Positions 52,150 to 62,660 are shown, counted from the stretch's first letter. The stretch: DNA of 64,000 bases from Diplonema papillatum (GCA_030068145.1 JAPJBO010001141.1:1-64000); one strand, 5' to 3'. The notes: a model not told the origin generated them from the letters alone. Made by a program: numbers and translations.

Positions 52150-53290
52150 GCACATCCGCAAACTTCCAGCCTTGCCTCCGAAGCCACGAGGCTCGTCGTC
52201 TAGTACCTCTTGTCTCATAGGTCCTCACCCGACCCCCTCCGAGACGCGTGCTCAGCAAGTTTGCCAGAAAGAAGAGCTGGCGACGACCGATGCCTGCGCG
52301 GACCCTCCGCTTCGCGCACGCAGCGGCGCACGGCCGCCCGCACTGGTCGTGGTCCGACGCGAAGGTCGCCCAGCACGTGCGGGCGTAAGTACCTGCCTCG
52401 TCGAACTGCCTGTGTTATTTGCCTGTTCCAAAAAATTCTTCACTTTCCGAATCGTCCCCTTTCAGCCCCCCAAGCTACGGGGCTCGTCTAATACCTCTTG
52501 TCTCATAGGTCCTCACCCGACCCCCCCCGAGACGCACCAAAAAAGGTGCTCGACACAAGTTTGCCAGAAAGGAGAGCGTTGGCGACGACCGATGCCAGCG
52601 CGGACCCTCCGCTTCGCGCACGCAGCGGCGCACGGCCGCCCGCACTGGTCGTGGTCCGACGCGAGGGTCGCCCAGCACGTGTAGCAGCGGTACCTGCAGA
52701 CGCTCGCCGGCGAGCGCTGCGAGGTCGGCCCGCAGTGCAAGCGGCTGCTGGTCGAGGCCCACGCCACCCGCGGCAGCATCCTCGAGGCGCGCACGGTGTT
52801 CGAGAGCATCCAGAGCACCGGGTCGAGCTTTTCGGGACCCTCGCGTACGCCTACAGCTTCCGCGGCGACGTCGACTCCTTGCGCCGCATGCTCGCCCTCG
52901 AGAGAAGGGAGATCGGCCGGCACACTCGGAGATGCGTACGCGAGCATCCGAGCGCACACAGCGGCGCACGGCCACCCCGAACTGCCTGTGTTATTTGCCT
53001 GTTCCAAAGAATTCTTCAATTTCCGAATCGTCCCCTTTCAGCCCCCCAAGCTACGGGGCTCGTCTAATACCTCTTGTCTCATACGTCCTCACCCGACCCC
53101 CCCCGAGACGCACCAAAAAAGGTGCTCGACACAAGTTTGCCAGAAAGGAGAGCGTTGGCGACGACCGATGCCTGCTCCGACGCGAAGGTCGCCCAGCACG
53201 TGCGGGCGTAAGTACCTGCCTCGTCGAACTGCCTGTGTTAATTGCCCGTTCCTAAAATTCTTGAATTTCCGAAACGTCCCCTTCCAGCCT
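52150..53290 (+). pseudogene. Tandem broken copies of the PPR gene 5' end
   Basis: Three partial copies lie upstream of the full gene. Copy A (ATG 52290) and copy C (about 53168) end at an identical donor-like GCGGGC|GTAAGTACC. Copy B (ATG 52592) carries more: LQTLAGERCEVG through ARTVFESI, then runs out of frame. Each copy is preceded by CAG-CCCC(AAGC/GAAGC)TACGG and TCCTCACCCGACCCCC. They could act as alternative first exons or be dead duplicates; the broken frame of copy B favours dead duplicates. Confidence 0.7.
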
Positions 53291-53408
53291 TGCCCCCGAA
53301 GCCACGGGCTTCTAATACCTCAGGTCCTCACCCGACCCCCCTCCGAGACGCACCGAAAAAAGGTGCTTGACATAAGATTGCCTGAAAGAAGAGCGTTGGC
53401 AACGACCG

Positions 53409-54935
53409 ATGCCTGCGCGGAGCGTCCGCTTCGCGCACGCAGCGGCGCACGGCCGCCCGCACTGGTCGTGGTCCGACGCGAAGGTGGCCCAGCACGTGCG
53501 GGCTCAGTACCCGCTCCGGCCGGCGCCCGGCGGCGCTCCGGCGGCGCCCGCGGCGCAGCTGCAGCGGTACCTGCAGACGCTCGCCGGCGAGCGCTGCGAG
53601 GTCGGCCCGCAGTGCAAGCGGCTGCTGGTCGAGGCCCACGCCGCCCGCGGCAGCATGCTCGAGGCGCGCACGGTGTTCGAGAGCATCCCGGCAGAGCACC
53701 GGGTCGAGCTTTTCGGGACCCTCGCGTACGCCTACAGCTTCCGCGGCGACGTCGACTCCTTGCGCCGCATGCTCGCCCTCGAGAGAAGGGAGGTCGGCCG
53801 CCACTCGGAGCTGTCGTACGCGAGCATCCTCAAGTACTTCGCGCAGACCGGCATGGAGAAAGAGGCCGACGACGTCGTCGACGACATGCGGCGGAGCGGC
53901 ATGGCGCCGTCCGCCCGGTGCTTGAAGCTGTGGGTCCTCTCAAGCAGAGAGTACGCCACGGCGGTCGCGCGGTGCGAGCGCCTCGGCGCCGACACCGACG
54001 AGCTCGACCGGATGCTGCTGGTCGTGGAGGCGTGCTGCGACCATTCGGATGCGGAGGGGGTGACGAAGGGGATCGGACACGTCGCCCGTTTGCTTCGCGG
54101 TGAAGACCGGGCACGATGCGCGCGTTCGGCCGGCGCGGGGGGCCCGCCGGCGGGCGGGGGGGATGCGGCGGCGTGGCAGGCGGAGCGGCGCAAGAAGCAG
54201 GTCGAGGAGCTTTGGGTGAAGCTGCTCCGGCACTACAGCGCGAAGGGCGACTTGAAGGCGACGCTGTTCCTGCACGCCAGCGGCCGCGCGCCGCGGGACA
54301 AGTCGCTGGCGGCGCTCCTGCGCGCGATCGCGGAGCACGTCAAGGCCAGCCCGCTGTCGCCGGCGCCGGCCGTCGACGCAGAGACGCTGGACAGGGTCCG
54401 CCTGCCCGACTCCGCGACGAACCGAGCCGCGGGCGGCGCGTGGACCAACCGCGTGGTGCCCCGTTCAGGCGACGACTCAGCCGGCGGCGGCGGGCCTGCT
54501 GGGGGTGACAGACGAGCACATTCGTCGCGGCTACAGTCACGGCACGGTTCTTTGGAGACCTCCCGTGTGACAGACGAGACGACCCGAGCCACCGAGCGCG
54601 CCTCGCTCGATTCTGGGGCAGCCTTGGAGCGGAATGCGTTGGTCCGATTTGCGGAAGCGGTGTTCTCCGACGTGTCGGCCGCGTCGCGGCTGCGCGGTTT
54701 CGCGGTGCAGCAGATGGTGGTGCTGTACTGCCGGGCCCAGCTGCCGCACAAGGCGCTGGGGTTCTACCAGCGGGAGGGCCCCGTCGACAAGTTCCACGAA
54801 GCGATCCTTCGGGCAATGGCCACCGCCTTCATCAGCCAGGGTGACACCGACCTGGCCAAGGCGTGCCAGGACCGAATAGAGGACCACAAATCAGAGGGTC
54901 GCACGCTGCTCCCTGCGATGGGCATATCGACATGA
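53409..54935 (+). CDS. Pentatricopeptide repeat (PPR) protein
   Basis: A 508-residue product from ATG 53409. The start MPARSVRFAHAAAHGRP is Arg/Ala-rich without acidic residues, fitting an organelle presequence. PPR-type helical pairs occur at about 67-101, 99-133 and 135-169; the clearest is SYASILKYFAQTGMEK then EADDVVDDMRRSGMAPS. A C-terminal region (about 410-490, e.g. VLYCRAQLPHKALGFYQ) looks like further degenerate repeats. The Ala/Arg/Ser linker between is likely disordered. PPR proteins bind organelle RNA and act in its processing, editing or translation. It is preceded by tandem partial copies of its own 5' end, and this start is the only one followed by the full frame. A frame opposite it is a shadow. 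Confidence 0.75.
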   Translation: MPARSVRFAHAAAHGRPHWSWSDAKVAQHVRAQYPLRPAPGGAPAAPAAQLQRYLQTLAGERCEVGPQCKRLLVEAHAARGSMLEARTVFESIPAEHRVELFGTLAYAYSFRGDVDSLRRMLALERREVGRHSELSYASILKYFAQTGMEKEADDVVDDMRRSGMAPSARCLKLWVLSSREYATAVARCERLGADTDELDRMLLVVEACCDHSDAEGVTKGIGHVARLLRGEDRARCARSAGAGGPPAGGGDAAAWQAERRKKQVEELWVKLLRHYSAKGDLKATLFLHASGRAPRDKSLAALLRAIAEHVKASPLSPAPAVDAETLDRVRLPDSATNRAAGGAWTNRVVPRSGDDSAGGGGPAGGDRRAHSSRLQSRHGSLETSRVTDETTRATERASLDSGAALERNALVRFAEAVFSDVSAASRLRGFAVQQMVVLYCRAQLPHKALGFYQREGPVDKFHEAILRAMATAFISQGDTDLAKACQDRIEDHKSEGRTLLPAMGIST

Positions 54936-54944
54936 CCGTCGACC

Positions 54945-55285
54945 GTTCGTTGTTGCAGCACCGCGTCGCGAGTGGCGTGCATGACACACAGCATCCGTAC
55001 ACAGCATTGCTTCGACTTCATTCTCGACTCGCATCGTAGCCTGTTGCTTTCGGCATGACTGTTGTAGAAGCACCGTGTCGCGAGCGGCGTGGATGACACT
55101 CAGCATCCGTACACAGCATTGCTTCGACTTCATTCTCACTCGCGTCGTGGCCTGTTGATTTCTGCATGTCTGTGATCCGTTCGTTGTGGAAGCACCGTGT
55201 CGCGAGCGGCGTGCATGACGCGCAGCATTTTTACACAGCACTCCATCGACTTCATTCTCACTCCAACGTAGCCTGCTCAAGCATC
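54945..55285 (+). repeat. ~117-bp tandem repeat behind the PPR gene
   Basis: Three units with CACCGTGTCGCGAGCGGCGT, CAGCATCCGTACACAGCA and TTCGACTTCATTCTCACTC, starting ten bases after the stop codon. It may lie in the 3' untranslated region. Confidence 0.85.
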
Positions 55286-55628
55286 AAGAAGTGCGCAGGG
55301 GCTTGCGCAGATCTTTTTGCCAAACCGGTTCCACCTTCATGAACCACTTTCGCTGCGGGGTCCGATTGTTCAAGCTTTGCTTTACTGAAAGCAAGCAGGT
55401 CTTACCTCCGGCCACAGCACTTTCTGAAGGACGGGATCAACAAAACAATGCTCCAGTACTCCTTTCGGGTTTGCGACGAAGAGCAGACGTTTTCGCAGAA
55501 GGAATGATAGAACGTCCCTGTCGGCACATGAGAACAGAAAAAAGGAGAACACCGCACGCAGGTACTTCTAGACGTACCTAGTGATCGTCAAACAAGTCCG
55601 TAATATAATACCCGATGCGCTTATGTAT
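55286..55628. other. Intergenic, nothing recognised
   Basis: Only short open frames occur. It probably holds the 3' end of the PPR transcript and part of the promoter of the glycosidase gene. Confidence 0.4.
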
Positions 55629-55630
55629 AT

Positions 55631-55970
55631 TAGGACCACCACAGTGCCATGTCTGGTGCCGCAAGTCATTGAGATCATGTTTGCACGTAGCCTACCTCCT
55701 TTTTTACTGCCCTCCTTGTCGTAAATGCAGCCAGGACATACAAGCCAGGAGGGATACTTGGGGGACAAGGGCACCGTATCACAATTAGGACCACCACAGT
55801 GCCATGTCTGGTGCCGCAAGTCATTGAGATCATGTTCGCACGTAGCCTACCTCCTTTTTTTCCTGCCCTCCTTGTCGTAAATGCAGCCAGGACAGCCAGG
55901 ACAGCCAGGACAGCCAGGACAGCCAGGACATACAAGCCAGGAGGGATACTTGGGGGACAAGGGCACCGTA
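55631..55970 (+). repeat. Direct duplication of the glycosidase gene leader
   Basis: 55631-55788 is repeated at 55796-55970, nearly identical. The second copy has four extra AGCCAGGAC units and ends eight bases before the start codon. It is likely a promoter/leader duplication. Confidence 0.88.
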
Positions 55971-55978
55971 CGAATAAT

Positions 55979-58168
55979 ATGAGGACCGCTGCGCTGTTCG
56001 CAGTGCTGGGGCTGGTGAGTGGGCTCTGCTCGACGTGGGACACGGATCCGGTGGCCTGCGTGCGCGCGTACAACGTGGAGTGGAAGGAGCTCATCCCGGA
56101 GGTGAACAGCACCTGGGTGAACACGATGCCGATCGGGAACGGGATCGTCGCGGCCAACGTCTGGACGGACGGGGCGAGCAAGCTGTCGCTCCTTCTTTCC
56201 TCGCAGGAGGCGTGGAACGAGGCGTCGGAGCTGATCAAGGTCGGGCTGGTGAACATCACGTTCCCGAGCGCCGGCGTGCGGGCGGGGTTCGTGCAGACGC
56301 TCGACGTCGGAACCGCCACGGTCAACATCATACTCGCGACGGGGGTCAGCCTCAGCGTGTGGGTCGACATCGACACGAACAACATCATCGTCGACTACTC
56401 GCAGCTTCCGAGCGCGCAGACCCCGAAGATCATCGTCGAGAACTTGAGGCCGATTGCCGCCCGCGGGTACACCGGCCAGTACGAGTGCGTCGCGTGCAAC
56501 ATCACGAAGGACACCGTGACCGCAGCCAGCGACGCCGCGGCCACGTTCTACCACAGGAACGACCCGGCGCAGACCTACTTCGCGAACGTCGTCGCTGGGT
56601 TGAACCTCGGGGAGGCCACCTTCCGCGCCTCGCCGGACAAGCTGGCCAACCGGACTTCCGGGGGTCTGGCGGTCGTGCACCCGGCGGAAAACCGCGTCGT
56701 CGTCGCCATCCTCACGTCGCAGGCGAGCATTGAGGACTACACGGCGGCCCTCCAGCGCCAAGCCGCGCAGAGTCCGCCGAAGGTGGCGCGCGACGAGTGG
56801 TGGGCGGGGTTCTGGGGCCGGTCGCACGTCGAGACGGGCAACGCGACGGTCAACAGCAGGTACGTCCTGCACCGGTACCTGCAGGCGTGCCAGGCGAGGA
56901 GCACGTTTCCCATCAAGTTCAACGGGATGCTGTTCACGGCGATCAAGCCGCCGATGACCGACTACAGAGAGCGCGGCGGGCGCAACTGGTGGCAGAACGC
57001 GCGCCTCCCGTACTACAACATGCTCGCGAACGGCGACTTCGACCTGCTGAAGGGGTTTTTGCAGGGGTTCAACGACACGCTGCCGGTGGCCCGGGCGATC
57101 ACGTCGCACTACTACAATTTCACGTCCGGCGCGTTTTGGAACGAGTACACCGACGCGCTGTTCGGGACCGCGCAGCCGTTCATGTACGGCTGCGGGCGGG
57201 AGAACAAAACGGACCCGCCGTACTGGTGGAGCGAGGGGAACTACAACCGGTACAACCAGCAGGGCAGCCTCGATTTGTCCCTCCTCATCCTCGACTACCA
57301 CGCGCACACGGGCGACGCGGCGTACTTGCATATCCCAGGGGAGGTGCTCGGGTTCTACGGGCAGCTGTTTCCGGACGACGATGCGGAAGGGAAGATGCGG
57401 GTGTTCCCCACGCAGGGGCTCGAGACGTGGCAGTGCCCGGGCTGGCCGGTGAACGCGAGCAACTGCGTCGCGAACGACCTCCCGACGATCGCCGGGCTCA
57501 CGGTGGTGACGCAGAGGCTCTTGGACCTCCCGTACGGCACGGCGGAGCAGCGGAAGAGCTGGCTGGATCTCCAGCGGCGCGTTCCCGGGGTGCCGATCGT
57601 GAACGGGACGTTGGCGCCGTGCGGCGTTTGCCCGCCGACGACGGAGAACACCGAGAACGTCGAGCTGTACGCAGTGCACCCGTATAGGTTGTACACAGTG
57701 GGGCGCAGCCAGGGCGCGGGGGTGTCGCTGGCGCCGGCGGACAACGCGTTCGCGGCGAAGTGGTTCCGGTCGGACCGGGGCTGGAACCAGAACCTGATGG
57801 ACGCGGCCCTCCTCGGCAACGCTTCGGCCGCGAAGGCGTACCTAATCGCCCGCGCGGCGTACCCGCCGGCCGACGGGTACCGGTTCCCCGCCTTCATGCC
57901 GCACCTGCAGGACTACCAGCCGAGCGCGGACCACCTCTCGGTCCTCATGAACGGCCTGAACTACATGGTCCTCCAAGAAGACGACAGCCCCGACCACCGG
58001 TTGGTCCTGACCCCCGCCTGGCCGTGCTCGTGGGACCTGTCCTTCAAGCTCCACGGTCCCTTAAACACAGTAGTCGAAGGTGCCTTCCAAGGCGGCAAGT
58101 TGACGTACACGGTCACACCAGCCGAGCGAGCATCGTTCGTCACGGCCATGCCGTGCCAAGACGCTTGA
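55979..58168 (+). CDS. Secreted six-hairpin glycosidase-like enzyme (DUF5703 type)
   Basis: I place the start at ATG 55979 because it opens a signal peptide (MRTAALFAVLGLVSGLCS); the in-frame codons before it are duplicated leader DNA. The mature protein has about 711 residues and several N-glycosylation sites (NST, NIT, NRT, NAT, NDT, NFT). Family motifs occur in order: PIGNGIVAANVW and LSLLLSSQEAWNE near the N-terminus, WWAGFWGRSHV, FPIKFNGMLFT, RNWWQNARLPYYNMLANGDF, GCGRENKTDPP, WSEGNYNRYNQQG, then FPTQGLETWQCPGW and MPHLQDYQPSADH. This is the layout of bacterial and fungal DUF5703 proteins with an (alpha/alpha)6 six-hairpin fold, thought to act on glycans. The exact substrate is unknown. 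No intron is seen. A 610-codon frame on the opposite strand is a GC-driven shadow. Confidence 0.8.
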   Translation: MRTAALFAVLGLVSGLCSTWDTDPVACVRAYNVEWKELIPEVNSTWVNTMPIGNGIVAANVWTDGASKLSLLLSSQEAWNEASELIKVGLVNITFPSAGVRAGFVQTLDVGTATVNIILATGVSLSVWVDIDTNNIIVDYSQLPSAQTPKIIVENLRPIAARGYTGQYECVACNITKDTVTAASDAAATFYHRNDPAQTYFANVVAGLNLGEATFRASPDKLANRTSGGLAVVHPAENRVVVAILTSQASIEDYTAALQRQAAQSPPKVARDEWWAGFWGRSHVETGNATVNSRYVLHRYLQACQARSTFPIKFNGMLFTAIKPPMTDYRERGGRNWWQNARLPYYNMLANGDFDLLKGFLQGFNDTLPVARAITSHYYNFTSGAFWNEYTDALFGTAQPFMYGCGRENKTDPPYWWSEGNYNRYNQQGSLDLSLLILDYHAHTGDAAYLHIPGEVLGFYGQLFPDDDAEGKMRVFPTQGLETWQCPGWPVNASNCVANDLPTIAGLTVVTQRLLDLPYGTAEQRKSWLDLQRRVPGVPIVNGTLAPCGVCPPTTENTENVELYAVHPYRLYTVGRSQGAGVSLAPADNAFAAKWFRSDRGWNQNLMDAALLGNASAAKAYLIARAAYPPADGYRFPAFMPHLQDYQPSADHLSVLMNGLNYMVLQEDDSPDHRLVLTPAWPCSWDLSFKLHGPLNTVVEGAFQGGKLTYTVTPAERASFVTAMPCQDA

Positions 58169-58338
58169 AATCAACTTCCGTATCCATCCTTTGCACACAC
58201 GAAGTCCTTTCCGTCAAGCTTCACATTCCATTGAACACAGTGGCCGCCTGGCGGTGCTCATGGGACCTTTCCTTCAAGCTCTTCGGTACCTAACACACCC
58301 TAGTCGAAGGTGCCTTCCAAGGCGGCAAGTTGACGTAC

Positions 58339-58550
58339 CATGCAGGGTCAAAACCTTGTGTCTTTTTGAAAATGGCAAAAAAAAAATTTCCGGAAAAAAA
58401 GTGGGTTTTTTGAATTTTAAAAGTTTGGAACAAACTCTGCAGTAATTTTTGAGGAAGTTGAGCAAAATTTTTTTTTTCCAAAATTTTTTTTTGGGGTCCA
58501 TCGGCCCCGCGGGAGCGTTTTAAAAAGACACAAGGTTTTGACCCTGCATG
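58339..58550 (-). mobile_element. CATG MITE copy v
   Basis: 212 bp, target duplication GTAC, inside the first decayed copy of the glycosidase tail and therefore younger than that duplication. Confidence 0.9.
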
Positions 58551-58994
58551 GTACACGGTCACACCAGCTGAGCGAGCATCGTCTTCGTCACAGCCATGCC
58601 GTGCCAAGACGCTTGGCGTCAACTTCTGTATCCATCCTTTGCACACAAGAACGACCACGCGGTCCTTTCCGTCAAGCTTCACATTCCATTGACCACGGTG
58701 GCCAACAAAACTGACAAGGACGCCTAGCGTACCATCGCATCAGCAGCGACGCTGTGCCAAGAATCTTTAATTTGACGCCCGCATCCTTTGTTACTCACAA
58801 GAATGAATCGAGAAATGCGAAACTCTACGCGGTCTCTTCCTTCGCGGTCCATCGAGCACGGTTGTCAACGGCACCTCGTAAGCCGGAAAACTGACATCGT
58901 TCGCCATTCGCGACGCCGTGCTAAGACGCTTGACTTCAAGGTCCAGATCCTTTTGCTCACAAGAACGAATCCAGAAATGCAAAGCTTTGTATAT

Positions 58995-59210
58995 TTACGG
59001 TCAAGATGCTAGCCGCCGCCATAGGGCGGGCTATTGCCAAAAGGAAGAGAGCCCGCGAAACAACGTGTCAACACACGCCTGCCAGGCGGTCTCGTCCGCC
59101 AGTCAGAACGCCCCCGGCTGCGCCACCATCGGTGCAACAATCATCTTTGACAGGGCCACGGTTCGCTCCGCGCCCACGGCGCAACGACTTGCGCCCGCCG
59201 TAGTAGTACG
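58995..59210 (+). repeat. Dispersed ~200-bp repeat B, second copy
   Basis: It matches 24330-24545 inverted, and interrupts the series of glycosidase-tail copies. The frame MLAAAIGRAIAKRKRA is preserved in both. Confidence 0.6.
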
Positions 59211-59775
59211 GGATAGTAGTGGGGCGACCGGATACTCCTCGGAGAGATGGTCCCTGCACTCTAACTCGTCTCTCTCTCTCTCTCTCTCTTTACGGTCCAC
59301 TGACCACGGTAGTCAGCGGTACCTCGCAACAGCCGACAAACTGACGTATACCGTCGCATCACCATCGCGCAGCCGCAACGTATACCGTCGCATCACCATC
59401 GCGCAGCCGCACGAAGTCGCTTGACTTCAACGTCCAGATTATTGTGCTCACGAGAGCGAACAGAGGAATGCGATCAGCCACTGAATGCGGTAGTCAACGG
59501 TACCTTCTGACAGCCGGAGAACTGACGTTTACCGTCGCATCAATAGTCGTGTGATGCCGCGCTAGGCCGCTTGGCATCATCATCCCTTCCTTTAGCGCCC
59601 AAGAATGAATAGCGAGCGCGAAGTTCTACGGTCCTTTTCTTGTATCATCACGGTTCACGCCTCATTGGACACGGTAGTCAACGACACCTCCCAAGCCGGC
59701 AACTGACGTGCACCGTCAGCGAGCATCGCCACGGCGATGCCATGGCGCTTGGCACAAACTTCCATATCCTTTTGC

Positions 59776-60824
59776 ACCCAAAAAACATCGACACCGTCGA
59801 GCTTTCAACACAAGGGGTCGGATGGCCCACCCAATGGCAGGGAATGTGAGCTGGGTACCTCACCGATGGGCAGATCCCATCGGATAGGCGCATTCCGACA
59901 GCAATCCGGAAAAATCCCGGTTCTTGTTTGTGCTGCCCTGATATAGAGGGCCCAGCGGGGCCGGCGCTTCCGACTGTAATACTGGGCAGCACGAGAGGGA
60001 ACTCCTGTTTCCTGCTGAAGGGAGGAGACCGGTAACTCCTCGGAGAGAGTGGTCCCTGCACTCTAACTCGTCTCTCTCTCTCTCTCTTGCTTCCAGCATC
60101 CGCGGTCTATAGCGTCGACTGCGCCCCTGGGTCGTAAACTGGTGAGCCTGTCTCACGGGTTCCCTAAAACTCGTTCTGTATCCGACAAAAAGATTCCTCC
60201 CTATTTTTTTAACCGAAGGTCGCGGCGCGTCGGTTTGCGCATGCGCCAGCGTGCCGAGGCGCCGCCGCCTTTCCGTTCTGTCTTCGGGCGAATTCACCCG
60301 CCTGTCCGTCGGTAGTCCGGTTCAACGTTTATCCGTCCCAACGTTAGTTTTCAACCCATGTCGTCTCAACATTACCGTTCCAACGTTTGCCTGTCACGCA
60401 ATAGTCAGAACAAGGATCACGCGAAGCCACGCTTTAACCTGCTACGTGCCCGGGAGATACTGCGTTGAGTGACTTAAGCATCAGGCGTAGATCTAGAAAT
60501 AGATCTAGGAATAGGTGTAGACGCCCAGGAACAGAGAAATAGACCTGGGAGTAGATCTAGAAATAGATAGCTGGGGTGCAAGGAGTGCATCGAAACCGTC
60601 GGCGTCTGGTTAACGCCGCGGTAGAAGCACCGGAGGGGCTTCCGCTGCGCGTTCGAGACGGGCGGGATCTGGATGTCGGCCGTGGCATCTTGAAGGATCG
60701 AACCCTGTTCGTGAGATGCTGCTCCCAAGAAGTGAAGAAGAGAAGAACGAGAACCTGTGTGTGCGTGTGGAACGTGACAGGTTTGTGAATAATCAGGAGC
60801 TTGCCACCCATCGCCCACTACCGA
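59776..60824. other. No gene recognised
   Basis: CTCCTCGGAGAGA then GTGGTCCCTGCACTCTAACTC plus a CT run at 60030-60090 repeats 59236-59290. An AGATCTAGAAATAG repeat lies at 60487-60570. Open frames are short and without domains. Confidence 0.4.
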
Positions 60825-61250
60825 CCCCAAGCACCCCTAAACGTTCAACGGACACCTTAAGGTTTCACGACAGAGTGACATATCGTCCGATACGCCCAAA
60901 ACGAGCAATGTCTTCGCAGCCATCAAACGAGCAATGGCTCGTAGCCCTATCCATCCCTTGCCAAGCACCCCCAAACGTTCACCAGACACCCTAAGGTTTC
61001 ACGACAGAGTGACCCATCGTCCGACACGCCGAAAACGAGCAATGTTTCGTAGTCTTGCCAAACACCCCTAAACGTACACCAGGCACTCTAAGGTTTCACG
61101 ACAGAGTGACACGTCGTCCGACACGCCGAAAACGAGCAACAGCTTCGTAGTCTCGCCCGAAATGAGCCATGCCTCATAGTCTTTTCCATCCCTAAGCCTC
61201 TGCGGTCAAATGGAGGCTTGCCGACTCCTCTAAACCACAATTAACGCTAC
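60825..61250 (+). repeat. CCAAGCACCCCTAAACG ~90-bp array with CCGGAGGC-type tail
   Basis: Three to four units: CAAGCACCCCTAAACGTTC, AAGGTTTCACGACAGAGTGA, CGTCCGACACGCCGAAAACG. The tail CTCTGCGGTCAAATGGAGGC to CACAATTAACGCTA matches 20263-20326 and 32050-32107. Confidence 0.75.
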
Positions 61251-61730
61251 GAACCCATTTCTCCGATAGCCACCTGCGACAAACAGACCCGTTGGCAATA
61301 AAGTCACAAGCGACTTTCGCGACCGAGTCCAATTCTTACGAGGACCGGCCTTTCGAAACACGAAACCGTCTAGCTATCATATTTATACTTCTGAACGCAG
61401 GGCGAACACAAAAAAGAAACAAAGACCTTCCGAAGTACGGTCCATCCCGTATATGAAGCATCTGGCCGCATCTTCTTTGGAACCTGCTGCCGACAAGCTC
61501 TGGTTCGTTTTCTGACGGAACCACCACTTGCTTGACACTGGAGACCTGCTGTACGGGAGAAGCTTGGTGCGGGTGGGCGAAAGTGTGGAACCAACGCCCC
61601 TCTCACCCTAACCGAGGCGCGGACGGGACGCAGGTGCGGTGTTGAGCACATACCATTCAAAGCATCCAAGCACGGTGTTTTCACGCCGGTTCTTGAATTC
61701 CCCTTCCTCCTCACAGCAATCCTCAAAACC
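61251..61730. other. No gene recognised
   Basis: Intergenic between the dispersed-repeat tail and the array upstream of the transporter gene. No convincing frame. Confidence 0.35.
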
Positions 61731-61734
61731 TGCC

Positions 61735-62030
61735 TGAAGAACAGTGTTCCGTCTGAACAGTAGTCTGAGTCTTCCCCCGTGAACGCCAGAGGCCTGCAGA
61801 ACAGTGTCAGAGGCCCGACGAACCGTGTTCCGTCTGAACATTAGTCTCTTCCCCCGTGAACGCCAGAGGCCTGCAGAACAGTGTCAGAGACCTGACGAAC
61901 CGTGTTCCGTCCGACCATTAGTCTGATTCTTCCCCCGTGAACGCCAGAGGCCTGCAGAACAGTGTCAGAGGCCTGACGAACCGTGTTCCGTCCGACCATT
62001 AGTCTGATTCTTCCCCTGTGAACGCCAGCG
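61735..62030 (+). repeat. ~91-bp array leading into the MFS start codon
   Basis: Three and a half units: GAACCGTGTTCCGTCTGAAC, CTTCCCCCGTGAACGCCAG, AGGCCTGCAGAACAGTGTC. The last, incomplete unit reads GTGAACGCCAGCGGC and is directly followed by ATG 62033. Confidence 0.85.
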
Positions 62031-62032
62031 GC

Positions 62033-62531
62033 ATGGGCTCTCGCATACGGGGCCTGCGGAGCTCGCTGCCGGCGTTCGTCCCGGACAATGAGAACGCTGT
62101 CATCTACTTTCTGTACAACCTCGCGACCAGCCTGTCGAACGGGATTTTGTTCGGCGGGCTCACGGCGAGCTACTTGTACCTCGAGACGGGGAACTCGCCG
62201 AGCAAGGTGGGGTATGCAGAGGGCATCTTCGGCGTGTGCATGCTACTCCCTGGGTTGATAGGCGGGTACTTCAGCGACAACGGCAGGCGGGACCGCATCA
62301 TTCGGTGGGGAGGCATCGGCACGATCGTGGGAAGCGTGGCGCAGATGCTGGTGCTGGTGGCCGGCGACATCGGCAGCGACACGGTGTTCAGGCGGTCCCT
62401 GGAGCACCACGTGCCCGGCATCGGCAGCGTCAAATTCACGGCGATGTGCGCGTGCATCATCCTCCTGCAGTCCGGCGAGTCGATCGGCGACGCTTCGGGC
62501 AAAGCGCTGCTCGCGGACAGCATCTCTACGG
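62033..62531 (+). CDS. Major facilitator superfamily transporter, first exon
   Basis: 166 codons from ATG 62033, chosen because upstream sequence belongs to the array. Hydrophobic segments at about 23-50, 62-83, 91-112 and 138-158 fit membrane helices 1-4. Between helices 2 and 3 sits GGYFSDNGRRDRI, the MFS motif A (G-x-x-x-D-x-x-G-R-R). The exon ends at a strong donor (ACGG|GTACGT) in phase 1. No later exon is recognisable before 64000, so the gene probably continues beyond the window. The substrate is unknown. Confidence 0.7.
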
Positions 62532-62547
62532 GTACGTCCCCTTTTTT

Positions 62548-62660
62548 TTACATAAGCTCCAGCTTGAAAGGAAATGCTCGAAGATGCTGCTTGACAAAGA
62601 ACAGAAGGGATCCCAAGTGCTGTAACTACCGAACCACGTGGTACGTCCCCCTTTTTTTTT
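62548..62660 (+). repeat. Short interspersed repeat C, copy 1
   Basis: AAGCTCCAGCTTGAAAGG, GACAAAGAACAGAAGGGATC and CCCAAGTGCTGTAACTACCG, ending in a T run. Copies follow at 62760-62875 and, shortened, at 63547-63604. The reverse strand contains GGTTCGGTAGTTACAGCAC, reminiscent of a tRNA D-arm, so a tRNA-related short element is possible. It lies in the proposed first intron of the MFS gene. Confidence 0.6.

Larger units (their letters stand above)
58175..59775 (+). pseudogene. Decaying tandem copies of the glycosidase 3' end
   Basis: About six successive copies of the segment AAGCTCCACGGTCCCTTAAA to CCATCCTTTGCACACAAGAA follow the gene (about 58209-58640, 58662-58800, 58835-58965, 59290-59450, 59475-59600, 59640-59775). 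Similarity to the gene falls with distance. Markers are GCCGTGCCAAGACGCTTG, CCACGGTAGTCAACGG and GCCGGCAAGTTGACGTAC-like blocks. Copy 2 is split by MITE v. Confidence 0.7.

Noticed and set aside
55847-57679. 610-codon open frame on the minus strand opposite the glycosidase gene
   Set aside because: It is an antisense shadow caused by GC-rich third positions. The product has no family motifs, whereas the plus-strand frame has a signal peptide and conserved blocks.
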